A DNA stretch of 64,000 nt from the NCBI RefSeq assembly GCF_001427875.1, contig NZ_LMHK01000002.1, positions 1,237,436 to 1,301,435 on the forward strand. The letters are read 5' to 3'. The translations under genes and the position numbers were made by a program. Origin of the DNA: Devosia sp. Root685. Its GTDB lineage: Bacteria > Pseudomonadota > Alphaproteobacteria > Rhizobiales > Devosiaceae. This document shows positions 1 to 7,794 of the stretch, piece by piece. A model generated the notes under the pieces. The model had not been told where the DNA came from, searched no databases, and was given only the letters and a program-made list of their open reading frames with translations. Each line of letters begins with the position of its first letter. The first letter of the stretch is position 1.

Positions 1-2
1 CG

Positions 3-47
3 GCCAAGGCCGGAAGTCCCCTTGAAGCCTTCATGCCGACGGGTTAG
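3..47 (+). CDS. C-terminal end of an unidentified gene (cut by window start)
   Basis: An open frame enters from the left edge and encodes about 14 residues ending in EAFMPTG before a TAG stop, ten bases upstream of the polyprenyl synthase start. The tight spacing suggests an operon with the next gene. In related genomes the gene before ispA is often the small subunit of exodeoxyribonuclease VII, but this tail is too short to identify and I do not claim it. Confidence 0.3.
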   Translation, partial: AKAGSPLEAFMPTG

Positions 48-56
48 CAACGAGCC

Positions 57-959
57 ATGTACGACTTTTCCGCCGACAGTGCCGATTGCGCCCGCGCCGT
101 TGAGGCCGGTCTCTCCGATTTTCTTACCGGCGCACGGCTCTCCGGCCCCGGCCCAGCGGCCGATCGCGTCGTCGCCGCCATGCGCCACGGCGCCCTCGAA
201 GGCGGCAAGCGCCTGCGCCCGCTGCTGGTGCGCCAAGCCGCCGCCATCTTCTCCCTCCCGCCCTCGGCTTCGCTCCTGACCGGCCTCGCGGTCGAAATGG
301 TGCACTGCTATTCGTTGATCCATGACGATCTGCCGGCGATGGACGATGACGATCTGCGCCGCGGCCGCCCCACTGTCCACAAAGCCTTTGACGAAGCCTC
401 GGCCATCCTGGCCGGCGACGCCCTCCTCACCCATGCCTTCGCCGTTCTCAGCGATCCCACCTGCCACGCGGACCCTGCAGTGCGCATCCGCCTCGTCACC
501 GAACTGGCCTTGGGCAGCGGCGCCGGCGGTATGGTCGGCGGCCAGATGCGCGATATCGAGGGCGAAAAAGGCGGCTTCTCCGAGGGCGACATCTCCATCA
601 TGCAGGCGATGAAAACCGGCGCCCTGATCCGGGCCAGCGTCCGCATGGGCGCCATTCTCGGCGGCGCCGATCCGCGCGCCCTCTCGGCCATGACCGCCTA
701 TGCGGAAGCTGCCGGCCGCGCCTTCCAGCTCGCCGATGACATCTTGGACGTCACCGCCACGCCCGAAGCCATGGGCAAGGCCACCGGCAAGGATGCAGAA
801 GCCGGCAAGCAGACGCTGGTCTCAAAGCTCGGCGTCGACGGCGCACGAAAAGTGCTCAACGACACCGTCAACGAAGCCATTCTGGCGCTGCGCACCTTTG
901 GTCCCAAGGCCGATGGCCTCCGCGCCACGGCAAAGTACTTTGCGAGCCGGGAGAAGTAG
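57..959 (+). CDS. ispA: Polyprenyl (farnesyl) diphosphate synthase
   Basis: Cytosolic prenyltransferase that condenses isopentenyl diphosphate with an allylic diphosphate, giving farnesyl (or geranylgeranyl) diphosphate for quinone, undecaprenol and carotenoid synthesis. The 300-residue product has the usual length for the family. Both aspartate-rich motifs are present: DDLPAMDDDD at residues 90-99 and DDILD near residue 226, with the GGKRLRP substrate-binding segment near residue 49. The ATG at 57 follows an upstream ORF by ten bases. The next gene starts one base after its stop, so they are probably co-transcribed. Product chain length cannot be decided from sequence alone; farnesyl is the usual product of this short-chain class. 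ispG, another isoprenoid gene, lies 2.4 kb away on the other strand. Confidence 0.9.
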   Translation: MYDFSADSADCARAVEAGLSDFLTGARLSGPGPAADRVVAAMRHGALEGGKRLRPLLVRQAAAIFSLPPSASLLTGLAVEMVHCYSLIHDDLPAMDDDDLRRGRPTVHKAFDEASAILAGDALLTHAFAVLSDPTCHADPAVRIRLVTELALGSGAGGMVGGQMRDIEGEKGGFSEGDISIMQAMKTGALIRASVRMGAILGGADPRALSAMTAYAEAAGRAFQLADDILDVTATPEAMGKATGKDAEAGKQTLVSKLGVDGARKVLNDTVNEAILALRTFGPKADGLRATAKYFASREK

Positions 960-960
960 C

Positions 961-1593
961 TTGCCAAAACTCCTCGCTGTTTGCGTCGGCAAAGCGGAAC
1001 ACATTGCAGGCTACAGCCCGCTCACCGGCATCAACAAGCGCGCCGTATCCGGCCTCATCGCCATCGGCCCGCAAGGCATTGCCGAAGACGCGATTCTCGA
1101 TCGCCAGCACCATGGCGGCGCCGACCAGGCCGTCTATATCTATTTCCAGGGCGACTATGACTGGTGGGCCCAAGAAGGCGTGGAGCCCGCACCCGGCCTC
1201 TTCGGCGAAAACCTCGTCATCGAGGGACCGCGAAGCGCCGATACCGCCATCGGCGACCGTTTTGAGATCGGCGATTGCCTCTTGGAAGTCACCTATCACC
1301 GCACCCCCTGCATGACCTTCGCCGCCAAGATGAACGACAAGTTCTGGGTCAAGCGCTTCCACCGCGCCAACCGCCCCGGCGCCTATTGCCGCGTGCTCAA
1401 GCCTGGCACCGTGGAAGCGGGCATGGAGATTATCGTGACGCCCTATGCCGGCGAACGCATCACCGTCTCCGACCTCATGGCCTTCGACGTCAGCAAGGAC
1501 ATCCCGCTCGATTTTATGCGCCGCGCGGTAACCACCCCGATCCGCGAAAAGACCCGCTTCAAATACGAAACCCGCCTAGCGGACCTCTTTTGA
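961..1593 (+). CDS. MOSC domain protein, YiiM-like
   Basis: About 210 residues resembling YiiM-type MOSC proteins, the family that handles sulfur or 6-hydroxylaminopurine detoxification with the molybdenum cofactor. Typical features are the VCVGKAE start, SGLIAIGPQGIAED, HHGGADQAVY near residue 50, GLFGENLVIEG, and the conserved cysteine in TPCMTF. The TTG at 961 is chosen because GGGAGAAG lies just upstream and it begins one base after the ispA stop. A longer frame reaching back into ispA is unlikely to be used. Substrate unknown. It probably shares a transcript with ispA and the following YbaK-type gene. Confidence 0.8.
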   Translation: MPKLLAVCVGKAEHIAGYSPLTGINKRAVSGLIAIGPQGIAEDAILDRQHHGGADQAVYIYFQGDYDWWAQEGVEPAPGLFGENLVIEGPRSADTAIGDRFEIGDCLLEVTYHRTPCMTFAAKMNDKFWVKRFHRANRPGAYCRVLKPGTVEAGMEIIVTPYAGERITVSDLMAFDVSKDIPLDFMRRAVTTPIREKTRFKYETRLADLF

Positions 1594-1605
1594 GTTGTTT
1601 TGCCG

Positions 1606-2073
1606 ATGAGCCTAGAATCCGTCCGCGCCGACCTCACCACCCGCGCCCCTGACCTATCGGTGGAAGTCACCGATAAGTCCACCGCCACGGTACAACTCGC
1701 CGCCGAAGTGCATGGCGTCGAACCCGGCCAGATCGCCAAAACCCTCTGCATCCGCATCCGCGACGAAGAAGTCTTGCTGGTGACCCGCGGCGATGCCCGC
1801 CTCGACAACCAGAAGTCCAAATCCGCCTTCGGCGGCCGGCCGCGCATGCTCGGCGCCGAAGATGTCCTGCGCCTCACAAGCCATCAGGTCGGCGGCGTGT
1901 GCCCCTTCGGCCTCCCCGCGCCGCTGCCGATCTATCTCGATGCCTCGCTCAAAATCTACGACCTCGTCATTCCCGCCGGTGGCGACACCCACGCCTCGGT
2001 CAAACTCAGCGTCAACCGCCTCGCCGAACTCTGCGGCAACAAATGGGTAGACGCTTGTCAGCTTCCCGAGTGA
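1606..2073 (+). CDS. YbaK/EbsC-type aminoacyl-tRNA deacylase
   Basis: A 155-residue YbaK/ProX-domain protein. Known members hydrolyse mischarged tRNAs such as Cys-tRNA(Pro), acting in trans for translation fidelity. The conserved core is visible: QIAKTLCIR, LLVTRGDARLDNQK, and VGGVCPFGLP followed by a C-terminal TASVKLSV-like segment. ATG 1606 is used; a TTG two codons earlier is possible. Its stop overlaps the next start by four bases (GTGA), indicating translational coupling to the methyltransferase downstream. The exact tRNA substrate cannot be read from the sequence. Confidence 0.8.
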   Translation: MSLESVRADLTTRAPDLSVEVTDKSTATVQLAAEVHGVEPGQIAKTLCIRIRDEEVLLVTRGDARLDNQKSKSAFGGRPRMLGAEDVLRLTSHQVGGVCPFGLPAPLPIYLDASLKIYDLVIPAGGDTHASVKLSVNRLAELCGNKWVDACQLPE

Positions 2074-2711
2074 GCCTGTCGCCCGAAGATTTTATCCGCC
2101 AGCGTTTTGCGCTGTCGCCGCTCTCCTTCCGCCCTGACATTTCGCTCTATCGGCCCACGCCGCAAAGCGGGCTGATCGGCTGGTTGGCCGCGCAAGACCG
2201 CGCCGATGACCCGCCCTATTGGGCCTATGCCTGGGCCGGCGGCGCCGTGCTGGCGCTTTATCTTGAGGACCACCCGGAAGTCGTCGCCGGAAAAACCGTG
2301 CTCGATTTCGGCGCCGGTTCTGGCCTCGTCGGCATTGCCGCGGCACGTGCGGGCGCGGCAAAAATCTGGGCCATCGAGCCCGATCCGATCGCCCATTTAG
2401 CCATGATGCTCAATGCGAAAGCCAATGGCGTCACCCTGAAATCCTGGACTGAACCCGGCCTGCCGGAGGTCGACCTCATCCTTGCCGGCGACGTCTTCTA
2501 CGACGCCGCCGTCGCCCTTCACACTCTTCCCCTACTGGCTACCGCCGCGGAAAATACAAAAATCCTCGTCGGCGATCCCTTCCGCCGCGACCTGCCGCTC
2601 GATCAGCTCGATCTCCTTGCCGAATATACCGTGCCCGATATGGGCGGCGGTACCCCGGTGCGCGCCGGGGTCTTTGCCCTGCGTCCGGGGAATATCGGAA
2701 ATGCCCCCTAG
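2070..2711 (+). CDS. Class I SAM methyltransferase, ETF-beta lysine methyltransferase family
   Basis: A 213-residue cytosolic methyltransferase. Motif I is VLDFGAGSGLVGIAAARAGA, followed by the acidic ribose-binding AIEPDP and the post-I LILAGDVFY. This arrangement resembles the COG3897 / electron-transfer-flavoprotein beta-subunit lysine methyltransferase family, also found in alphaproteobacteria. The GTG at 2070 overlaps the upstream TGA by four bases and gives the expected family N-terminus (SPEDFIRQRFAL). It is co-transcribed with the deacylase. The ETF-beta substrate is inferred from family resemblance only. Confidence 0.75.
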   Translation: MSLSPEDFIRQRFALSPLSFRPDISLYRPTPQSGLIGWLAAQDRADDPPYWAYAWAGGAVLALYLEDHPEVVAGKTVLDFGAGSGLVGIAAARAGAAKIWAIEPDPIAHLAMMLNAKANGVTLKSWTEPGLPEVDLILAGDVFYDAAVALHTLPLLATAAENTKILVGDPFRRDLPLDQLDLLAEYTVPDMGGGTPVRAGVFALRPGNIGNAP

Positions 2712-2819
2712 AGCTTGCCGGAAAACCGGGAAAATCCTATATGCCTCCGCAAGCGAGGACGACCTCCCCCTTTTCGGGATCACGTTTCGGGACGACCCGA
2801 AGATCCAAGGGAGTTTCCC

Positions 2820-3248
2820 ATGCGGACCACCGCTGACCGCATCCGCCACGCCGTAAGCTTTGAAGTCATCGGCATCATCATCGCAACGCCGCTCGCGGCC
2901 TTTGCCTTCCATCTGCCGGGCGACGATTCCGCCGTCATCATCGTCGCCAGCGCCACCGTCGCCATGCTCTGGAACTATGTCTACAATCTCGGCTTCGACC
3001 ACGCGATGCAGCGCCTGACCGGCGGCACCGCCAAGACGACGCGCATCCGTGTGGCTCACGCCATGCTGTTCGAGCTTGGGCTCTTGGCGCTCATGCTGCC
3101 GCTCGTTGCCTGGTATTTGCAGATTTCGCTCTGGCAGGCGCTGGTCATGGATATCGCGCTCGCCCTTTTCTATATGGGCTACGCCTTCGTCTTTAACTGG
3201 GCCTACGACCGCGTCTTCCCGCTGGCCGAATGGCAGAAAGCTGCCTGA
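2820..3248 (+). CDS. PACE-family multidrug efflux protein
   Basis: A 142-residue inner-membrane protein with two tandem BTP repeats of two helices each, the architecture of AceI-like PACE transporters that export chlorhexidine and other biocides by proton antiport. The first repeat begins RIRHAVSFEVIG with the conserved membrane glutamate; the second begins RIRVAHAMLFELG with its equivalent. ATG 2820 has AAGGGAG six to twelve bases upstream. It converges with a small minus-strand ORF that ends right after its stop. The substrate is not predictable from sequence. Confidence 0.85.
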   Translation: MRTTADRIRHAVSFEVIGIIIATPLAAFAFHLPGDDSAVIIVASATVAMLWNYVYNLGFDHAMQRLTGGTAKTTRIRVAHAMLFELGLLALMLPLVAWYLQISLWQALVMDIALALFYMGYAFVFNWAYDRVFPLAEWQKAA

Positions 3249-3338
3249 TCAGCCGAGGTGCCCGGTAAATTTCAGCACGCCGAGCACGATGATGAGGGCC
3301 GCCAGCCAGAACAGGCGTCGTGTGTTGCGCTCGTTCAT
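3249..3338 (-). CDS. Small single-helix membrane peptide coupled to ispG
   Basis: A 29-codon ORF that begins with an ATGA overlap at the ispG stop and ends directly beside the stop of the convergent PACE gene. The peptide starts [18 protein letters not shown] and continues with a short hydrophobic stretch: a basic N-terminus followed by one membrane helix. The exact filling of the gap and the four-base overlap argue that it is translated with ispG. No family is recognised and no function is proposed. It could still be a chance frame. Confidence 0.45.
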   Translation of the reverse strand: MNERNTRRLFWLAALIIVLGVLKFTGHLG

Positions 3339-4588
3339 TCGGCTGCGTTCTGCCGGCCGGTGCCGAACTTGCGCTCGATATAATCGGCCACCATCACCTT
3401 GAACTGGTCGGCCACATCAGCCCCGCGTAGCGTCGCCACCTTTTGTCCATCGACGAAAACCGGCGCGGCCGGGGTTTCCCCGGTGCCCGGCAGCGAAATG
3501 CCGATATTGGCGTGCTTGCTCTCGCCCGGCCCGTTGACGATGCAGCCCATCACCGCGACCGAGAGCGTTTCGACGCCGGGATAGCGCTCGCGCCATTCCG
3601 GCATCGAGACGTTGAGATGGTCCTGAATATCCTTGGCCAGATGCTGGAACGTATTGGAGGTTGTGCGCCCGCAGCCGGGGCAAGCCGCAACCACCGGCAG
3701 AAACTGGCGAAAACCCATGGTCTGCAACAATTCCTGCGCGACCTTCACCTCGGTCGTGCGATCGCCACCCGGCTCCGGGGTCAGCGAGATACGGATGGTG
3801 TCGCCAATGCCCTGCTGCAAAAGAATACCCAGCGCCGCCGATGAGGCGACAATGCCCTTCGAGCCCATCCCCGCCTCGGTCAGCCCCAGATGCAGCGCAT
3901 AGTCGCAGCGCGCCGCAAGGTCCTGATAGACGGCAATGAGATGCTGCACATCCGACACCTTGGTCGAAAGCAGAATCTGGTTGCGGCGCATGCCCAGCTC
4001 TTCCGCACGAGCGGCGGACAAAAGCGCTGACTGGATGATCGCCTCGCGCTGCACGGCAGCCGCCGAAATCGGCGCCTCGGCCACAGCGTTCTCATCCATC
4101 AATTTTGTAAGCAGCTCTTCGTCGAGCGAGCCCCAATTGACCCCGATCCGCACCGGCTTGTCATAGCGATTGGCAATCTCGATCAGCGTCGCAAACTGGG
4201 TATCCCGCTTGGCCTTGAAGCCGACATTGCCCGGATTGATGCGATATTTGGCCAGCGCCTCGGCACAGGCCGGATGGTCGGTGAGGAGCTTATGCCCAAT
4301 GTAATGAAAATCGCCGACCAGCGGCACATCGTAGCCCATGAAGGCCAGGCGATCGCGAATGATCGGCACGGCAGCCGCGCTCTCGTCACGATCGACGGTA
4401 ATGCGCACGATCTCCGAACCGGCGCGCGCCAGTTGCATGACCTGCTTCACCGTGGCATCGATATCGGCCGTATCGGTATTGGTCATCGATTGGACGACGA
4501 CGGGCGCGCCGCCCCCGACCATCACACCACCGACATTGACCCCGACTGAGTGCCTCCGCGGCGCTGGACCGGCCATGATATTCCTCAT
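3335..4588 (-). CDS. ispG: 4-hydroxy-3-methylbut-2-enyl diphosphate synthase (flavodoxin)
   Basis: IspG/GcpE converts methylerythritol cyclodiphosphate to HMBPP in the MEP isoprenoid pathway, using a 4Fe-4S cluster. The 417-residue product has the TIM-barrel start [14 protein letters not shown] near residue 32. The cluster cysteines are CPGC in [11 protein letters not shown] and the later [16 protein letters not shown]. Length agrees with the two-domain bacterial form. It lies on the opposite strand to ispA and has its own 180-base upstream region, shared with a divergent DUF1232 gene. Assignment is firm. Confidence 0.96.
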   Translation of the reverse strand: MRNIMAGPAPRRHSVGVNVGGVMVGGGAPVVVQSMTNTDTADIDATVKQVMQLARAGSEIVRITVDRDESAAAVPIIRDRLAFMGYDVPLVGDFHYIGHKLLTDHPACAEALAKYRINPGNVGFKAKRDTQFATLIEIANRYDKPVRIGVNWGSLDEELLTKLMDENAVAEAPISAAAVQREAIIQSALLSAARAEELGMRRNQILLSTKVSDVQHLIAVYQDLAARCDYALHLGLTEAGMGSKGIVASSAALGILLQQGIGDTIRISLTPEPGGDRTTEVKVAQELLQTMGFRQFLPVVAACPGCGRTTSNTFQHLAKDIQDHLNVSMPEWRERYPGVETLSVAVMGCIVNGPGESKHANIGISLPGTGETPAAPVFVDGQKVATLRGADVADQFKVMVADYIERKFGTGRQNAAE

Positions 4589-4768
4589 TCACGCGTTTAT
4601 TCGAGATAGGCCTTCCCATCTGCGCGTGCAACTGAACAATAACATGACAGCCAAAGGCGGCGGCGGTCGGGCAGGGGTCAGCGTCGAAATTACGCACCAT
4701 CACACACGGGCGCAGAGATGTGATCGGACCACCCTTGAACCAGACGCGGGCAGAGCCATTTATGGATC

Positions 4769-5068
4769 ATGATGAACATGCTCCTCCCCCGCCTCATTCT
4801 CTTTCGTAAGGAAGTCGTGCAGCTCTGGAAGGCTTTCTGGGCTGCCGAGACGCCGTTTTACCTGAAGGCGGCGACGCTGTTCACTGCCTTCTATCTGGTC
4901 AATCCGTTCGACATCCTGCCCGACTTCATCCCGATCCTGGGCTGGGTGGATGACATCGTCCTCGTGCCGCTGATGGTCGGCTGGATCGTCTCCCGCCTGC
5001 CCGTCCCGGCCCCTGTCTATGCCGGCAAATACGGCAAGACCGTCGATGGCAAAGCGCGGCGCCTGTAG
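4769..5068 (+). CDS. DUF1232 (YkvA-like) membrane protein
   Basis: A 99-residue protein with the DUF1232 signature YLVNPFDILPDFIPILGWVDD near residue 45 and a following hydrophobic helix. It is probably membrane-associated. Members are widespread and their biochemical role is not established. The start is at the first of two adjacent ATG codons; no strong ribosome-binding site is seen. The gene ends just before a bidirectional hairpin terminator. It is divergent from ispG. Confidence 0.75.
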   Translation: MMNMLLPRLILFRKEVVQLWKAFWAAETPFYLKAATLFTAFYLVNPFDILPDFIPILGWVDDIVLVPLMVGWIVSRLPVPAPVYAGKYGKTVDGKARRL

Positions 5069-5093
5069 CTGCTAAAACGTCGAGCCAAATGAA

Positions 5094-5116
5094 AAAGGCG
5101 CCCGTCGGGCGCCTTT
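5094..5116. terminator. Bidirectional rho-independent terminator
   Basis: AAAGGCGCCC and GGGCGCCTTT form a perfect ten-base stem with a three-base loop, with A and T runs on either side. It sits between the convergent DUF1232 gene and rcdA and can stop transcripts from both directions. Confidence 0.85.
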
Positions 5117-5141
5117 GGTTTATCCAGCGTCTCGCTAAAGC

Positions 5142-5666
5142 CTATTCCGAGCGCTTGAATGCGGCATGCAGCCGCGAAAACTGATCGGCAATACCATTGG
5201 CTTGTCCCGCCGAAACCTCGGGCAATTTACCGCGTTCGAGCTGGTCGAGTTGCGTGACGCGATCAAAAAGCCGGTCGCCCTGATCGATGAAAGTCCGCAG
5301 TTTTTCGGGCAGATGATCGTAACCCGGCCCGCCCCGCTCGGAAGGCGTGGCTGAAAACTGCACCTTTTCCTTTTCCGTGCGCGCGTTTTCGCGGGTGATC
5401 TCGCCTTCATTGACCGCCCGCTGCAACAGCAGCCAGGAGGCGATCTGCATCAGGCGCGTCGTCAGGCGCATGGATTCGGTGGCATAGAGGAACGAGGCTT
5501 CGCGCGGCAGCAACCGGCTGTCCTCGCGCCCTTCCTGGTCGAGATAGGCCGCGACGGCCTCGATCAGGCCCATGCCTTCGCGATAGAGCTGGTCAAAGCC
5601 TCCCGATGCCGCAATGCGCGGACCCAGGGCCACAGCCGAACTGCTCGTTTCGCTCATATCCGCCAC
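5142..5666 (-). CDS. rcdA: RcdA-like protease adaptor (DUF1465)
   Basis: A 174-residue DUF1465 protein. The founding member, Caulobacter RcdA, links CpdR-primed ClpXP to substrates such as CtrA during the cell cycle. Visible family features are FDQLYREGMGLIEAVAAYLD near residue 24, then LPREASFLYATESMRLTTRLMQIASWLL, a helix-rich core. ATG at 5666 is used; the ATG three codons later is equally possible. A CpdR gene lies 27 kb away in this window, which fits a functional partnership. In Hyphomicrobiales the adaptor role is inferred from Caulobacter. Confidence 0.8.
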   Translation of the reverse strand: MADMSETSSSAVALGPRIAASGGFDQLYREGMGLIEAVAAYLDQEGREDSRLLPREASFLYATESMRLTTRLMQIASWLLLQRAVNEGEITRENARTEKEKVQFSATPSERGGPGYDHLPEKLRTFIDQGDRLFDRVTQLDQLERGKLPEVSAGQANGIADQFSRLHAAFKRSE

Positions 5667-5834
5667 GGTCCATCCCAGCTCTAGGAGTTATCGGAGGAAA
5701 GACTCCCGCCTCTCGTTTCCCTCCCATGCTAGGCGCAAATGAGGCCAGCGTCATCCGGCGAGCGCAACTAGCCTCAACAAGTCGTTGCACATGAGCAGCT
5801 TATCATTGCGCCAAAGAGGGAAAACCGACGCCCC

Positions 5835-5935
5835 AAAAAAGAAAAAGAGCCGTGGACCACGGCTCTCGAAGTTAACAGGGAGGCGTCAAACAGAGGGAGA
5901 ACCGCTCTGAAAAATTCAGAAAAATCTGAATAACC
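5835..5935 (-). ncRNA. Candidate small RNA with CU-rich segments, downstream of a CtrA box
   Basis: On the minus strand this gene-free stretch contains an AT-rich hairpin (TTCAGA/TCTGAA at 5915-5930), a CAGAG/CTCTG stem (5891-5909) and a strong final hairpin (AGAGCCGTGG at 5846-5855 pairing with 5857-5866). The final hairpin is followed by a long U-rich run (5835-5845). Unpaired segments carry TTCTCCCTC and CGCCTCCC, which could pair with Shine-Dalgarno sequences, as in several rhizobial small RNAs. A perfect CtrA box lies just upstream. The hairpins may instead be the end of the transcript from the gene at 6029-6250. The 5' end is not determined. Confidence 0.4.
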
Positions 5936-5954
5936 CCACCTTAACCGCGAAGTG

Positions 5955-5970
5955 TTAATTGTGCGTTAAC
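5955..5970. promoter_or_regulatory. Full CtrA-type box
   Basis: TTAA, seven bases, then TTAAC matches the full CtrA consensus TTAA-N7-TTAAC. Further TTAACC half sites lie at 5941 and 5984. A terminator separates it from rcdA, so it more plausibly drives the candidate small RNA. Binding is an inference. Confidence 0.5.
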
Positions 5971-6028
5971 AGGAGGCGATTTCTTAACCTTGACGAAAAC
6001 TAGGTCGGCGCACGAAGGTCAGTACGCT

Positions 6029-6250
6029 TCAGCGTCGCCGAAACGGCGGCTGCCAATAGCGCGCCACCTGCACCTGAAACATGAAGGTCTGGACCGGCTC
6101 CTCGCGCCAGGCCCGTTCCGGCCTTTGATCGGGCACCGGCGCATTGAGTGGACTGCCATCCTCCACCCCCGCCAGGCGCAGTGCATAGACCAGCGCAGCA
6201 GTGCCCGATACCAGAACAAGCGTGAGCAATATCAGAAGCGTCCAGGACAT
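6029..6250 (-). CDS. Small single-pass membrane protein, unknown function
   Basis: A 73-residue protein that begins MSWTLLILLTLVLVSGTAAL, one N-terminal membrane helix, followed by a hydrophilic tail rich in proline and arginine (ending PPFRRR). AGGGAG lies seven to nine bases before the ATG, supporting expression. The tail would face the periplasm or cytoplasm depending on orientation, which cannot be settled here. It is followed by about 160 gene-free bases with hairpins. No family recognised. Confidence 0.6.
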   Translation of the reverse strand: MSWTLLILLTLVLVSGTAALVYALRLAGVEDGSPLNAPVPDQRPERAWREEPVQTFMFQVQVARYWQPPFRRR

Positions 6251-6350
6251 GGGCGAATCTCCCTGCGAGTGTCCTGCAAAGAGTTACTCCAGCGCTCCCC
6301 CGGCCCGAACCTTTAGCCTTTCTTAACCTTAATCCGCCGCCTTTTATCGA

Positions 6351-6542
6351 TCAGAACTTGAACGCCGCCTCGGCGGCCTGGCGCGTGCTGCCGCGCGCCT
6401 CGATTGCCGCCCTCAAGCGCACGATTTCGCCTTCGAGCAGCGCGATTCTCTGTTCGAGTTCGGATACGGAGAGCGTATCGAGAACCATGCCGACCTCATG
6501 CGCCACCGGCTTTTTGCGGCGCTGTTCTTCGTCATCCATCAT
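6351..6542 (-). CDS. DUF1192 family small coiled-coil protein
   Basis: A 63-residue protein starting MMDDEEQRRKKP and containing the DUF1192 core LDTLSVSELEQRIALLEGEI, predicted to form a short coiled coil. DUF1192 is common in alphaproteobacteria and its role is unknown. The start is taken where GGGAGG precedes two adjacent ATG codons; a much longer frame upstream lacks support and overlaps the divergent gene. It is divergent from the quinone oxidoreductase gene, sharing an upstream region of about 80 bases. Confidence 0.8.
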   Translation of the reverse strand: MMDDEEQRRKKPVAHEVGMVLDTLSVSELEQRIALLEGEIVRLRAAIEARGSTRQAAEAAFKF

Positions 6543-6621
6543 GGCGGCCTCCCAAACTTTGCCCCGTAAGATTACCCTCCCGCCCTTGCCGGACAAGCCC
6601 GCTTTGCGCCAGCATGGGTCC

Positions 6622-7644
6622 ATGAGCGAGCAAATCACCCTCCCCGCCACCATGTCGGCCGTCCATATCGCAACGCCCGGCGCCGCCGATGCGCTGCAAG
6701 TGACATCCTTGCCCCTGCCCGAGGTAAAACCCGGCGAGGTGCTGATCCGCGTCGCGGCGGCCGGGGTCAATGGACCTGACCTGGCGCAACGGCGGGGGCA
6801 CTATGATCCACCGCCCGGCGCCTCGCCCCTGCCCGGCCTCGAAGTGTCGGGTGTCGTCGTCGCCTCGGGCGAAGGCACCACGCGCCACCGCCCCGGCGCC
6901 CGCGTCATGGCCCTGACCAATGGCGGTGGCTATGCCGAATATGTTGCCGTCCCCGAGGGCCAGGTCCTGCCCGTGCCACATGGCTGGAGCTTTGCCGAGG
7001 CCGCCAGCCTCCCCGAAACTTGGTTCACCGTGACCCAGACCCTCGTCATGCGCGCCGGCCTTGCCCCCGGCATGACCGTCCTCGTCCACGGCGCTTCCGG
7101 CGGCATTGGCGGCGCGGCCATCCAGATCGCCTCCATCCTCGGCGCCAGGGCGATCGGCGTCACCTCGAGCCCCGAAAAAGCCGCCTATGCCCGCTCGCTC
7201 GGCGCTTTTGCTACCGTCGATCGCAGCGAAGACGTGGCCGAACGCGTGCTCTCGCTGACCGAGGGGCGGGGCGTCGATCGCGTCGTTGACGTCATCGGCG
7301 GCGATATGGCCGCGGTCAATGTCGCCGCCTCCGCCCGCTCCGGCCACATCGTCCTGATTTCTACGCTCGATGGAAGCACCGCCGCGGTGCCGCTGCGCCA
7401 GATGATGGCCAAGGGCATCACCATGTCCGGCTCGACCCTGAGGCCGCAATCCTCCGAGACCAAGGCCACCATTGCCGAGCGCATCGCCTTCTCGCTGCTG
7501 CTCAATCTTTCCCTGCCCGATTGGGTAAAGCCCCGGATTTCGACTTTCCCGCTCGAGGACGCCGCCCGCGCCCACGAACAAATGGAAGCGCGAAATCACA
7601 TCGGCAAGCTGGTGCTCCTGACCTCGTTCGGACGAGACCAATAA
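6622..7644 (+). CDS. NAD(P)H quinone oxidoreductase, zinc-independent MDR superfamily
   Basis: A 340-residue soluble reductase of the quinone oxidoreductase (QOR/PIG3) branch. It has the GroES-like N-terminal fold with GVNGPDLAQRRGHYDPPPG near residue 50 and the Rossmann segment VLVHGASGGIGGAAIQIA near residue 155. Structural zinc cysteines are absent, as expected in this branch. It probably reduces quinones with NADPH. ATG 6622 gives the usual N-terminus; a longer in-frame extension overlaps the divergent DUF1192 gene and is rejected. The natural substrate is unknown. Confidence 0.85.
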   Translation: MSEQITLPATMSAVHIATPGAADALQVTSLPLPEVKPGEVLIRVAAAGVNGPDLAQRRGHYDPPPGASPLPGLEVSGVVVASGEGTTRHRPGARVMALTNGGGYAEYVAVPEGQVLPVPHGWSFAEAASLPETWFTVTQTLVMRAGLAPGMTVLVHGASGGIGGAAIQIASILGARAIGVTSSPEKAAYARSLGAFATVDRSEDVAERVLSLTEGRGVDRVVDVIGGDMAAVNVAASARSGHIVLISTLDGSTAAVPLRQMMAKGITMSGSTLRPQSSETKATIAERIAFSLLLNLSLPDWVKPRISTFPLEDAARAHEQMEARNHIGKLVLLTSFGRDQ

Positions 7645-7794
7645 AATTTGCAGCAATAAATGGTTATGGCCTGACTTCAGCGTTGCGGAAACCGGGCCAA
7701 AACTCTATATTGTGGGCAGTTCCCCCTCAGCACTTGGCTTTTGAGGCGGAGCGGTCCGGAGGAAAACCGGCCGCGCCAGCAGGAGAGTTATACC

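Noticed and set aside
5990..6316. 108-codon plus-strand ORF opposite the small membrane protein
   Set aside because: The minus-strand frame has a ribosome-binding site and a clear membrane helix, whereas the plus-strand one is a basic, motif-free frame.
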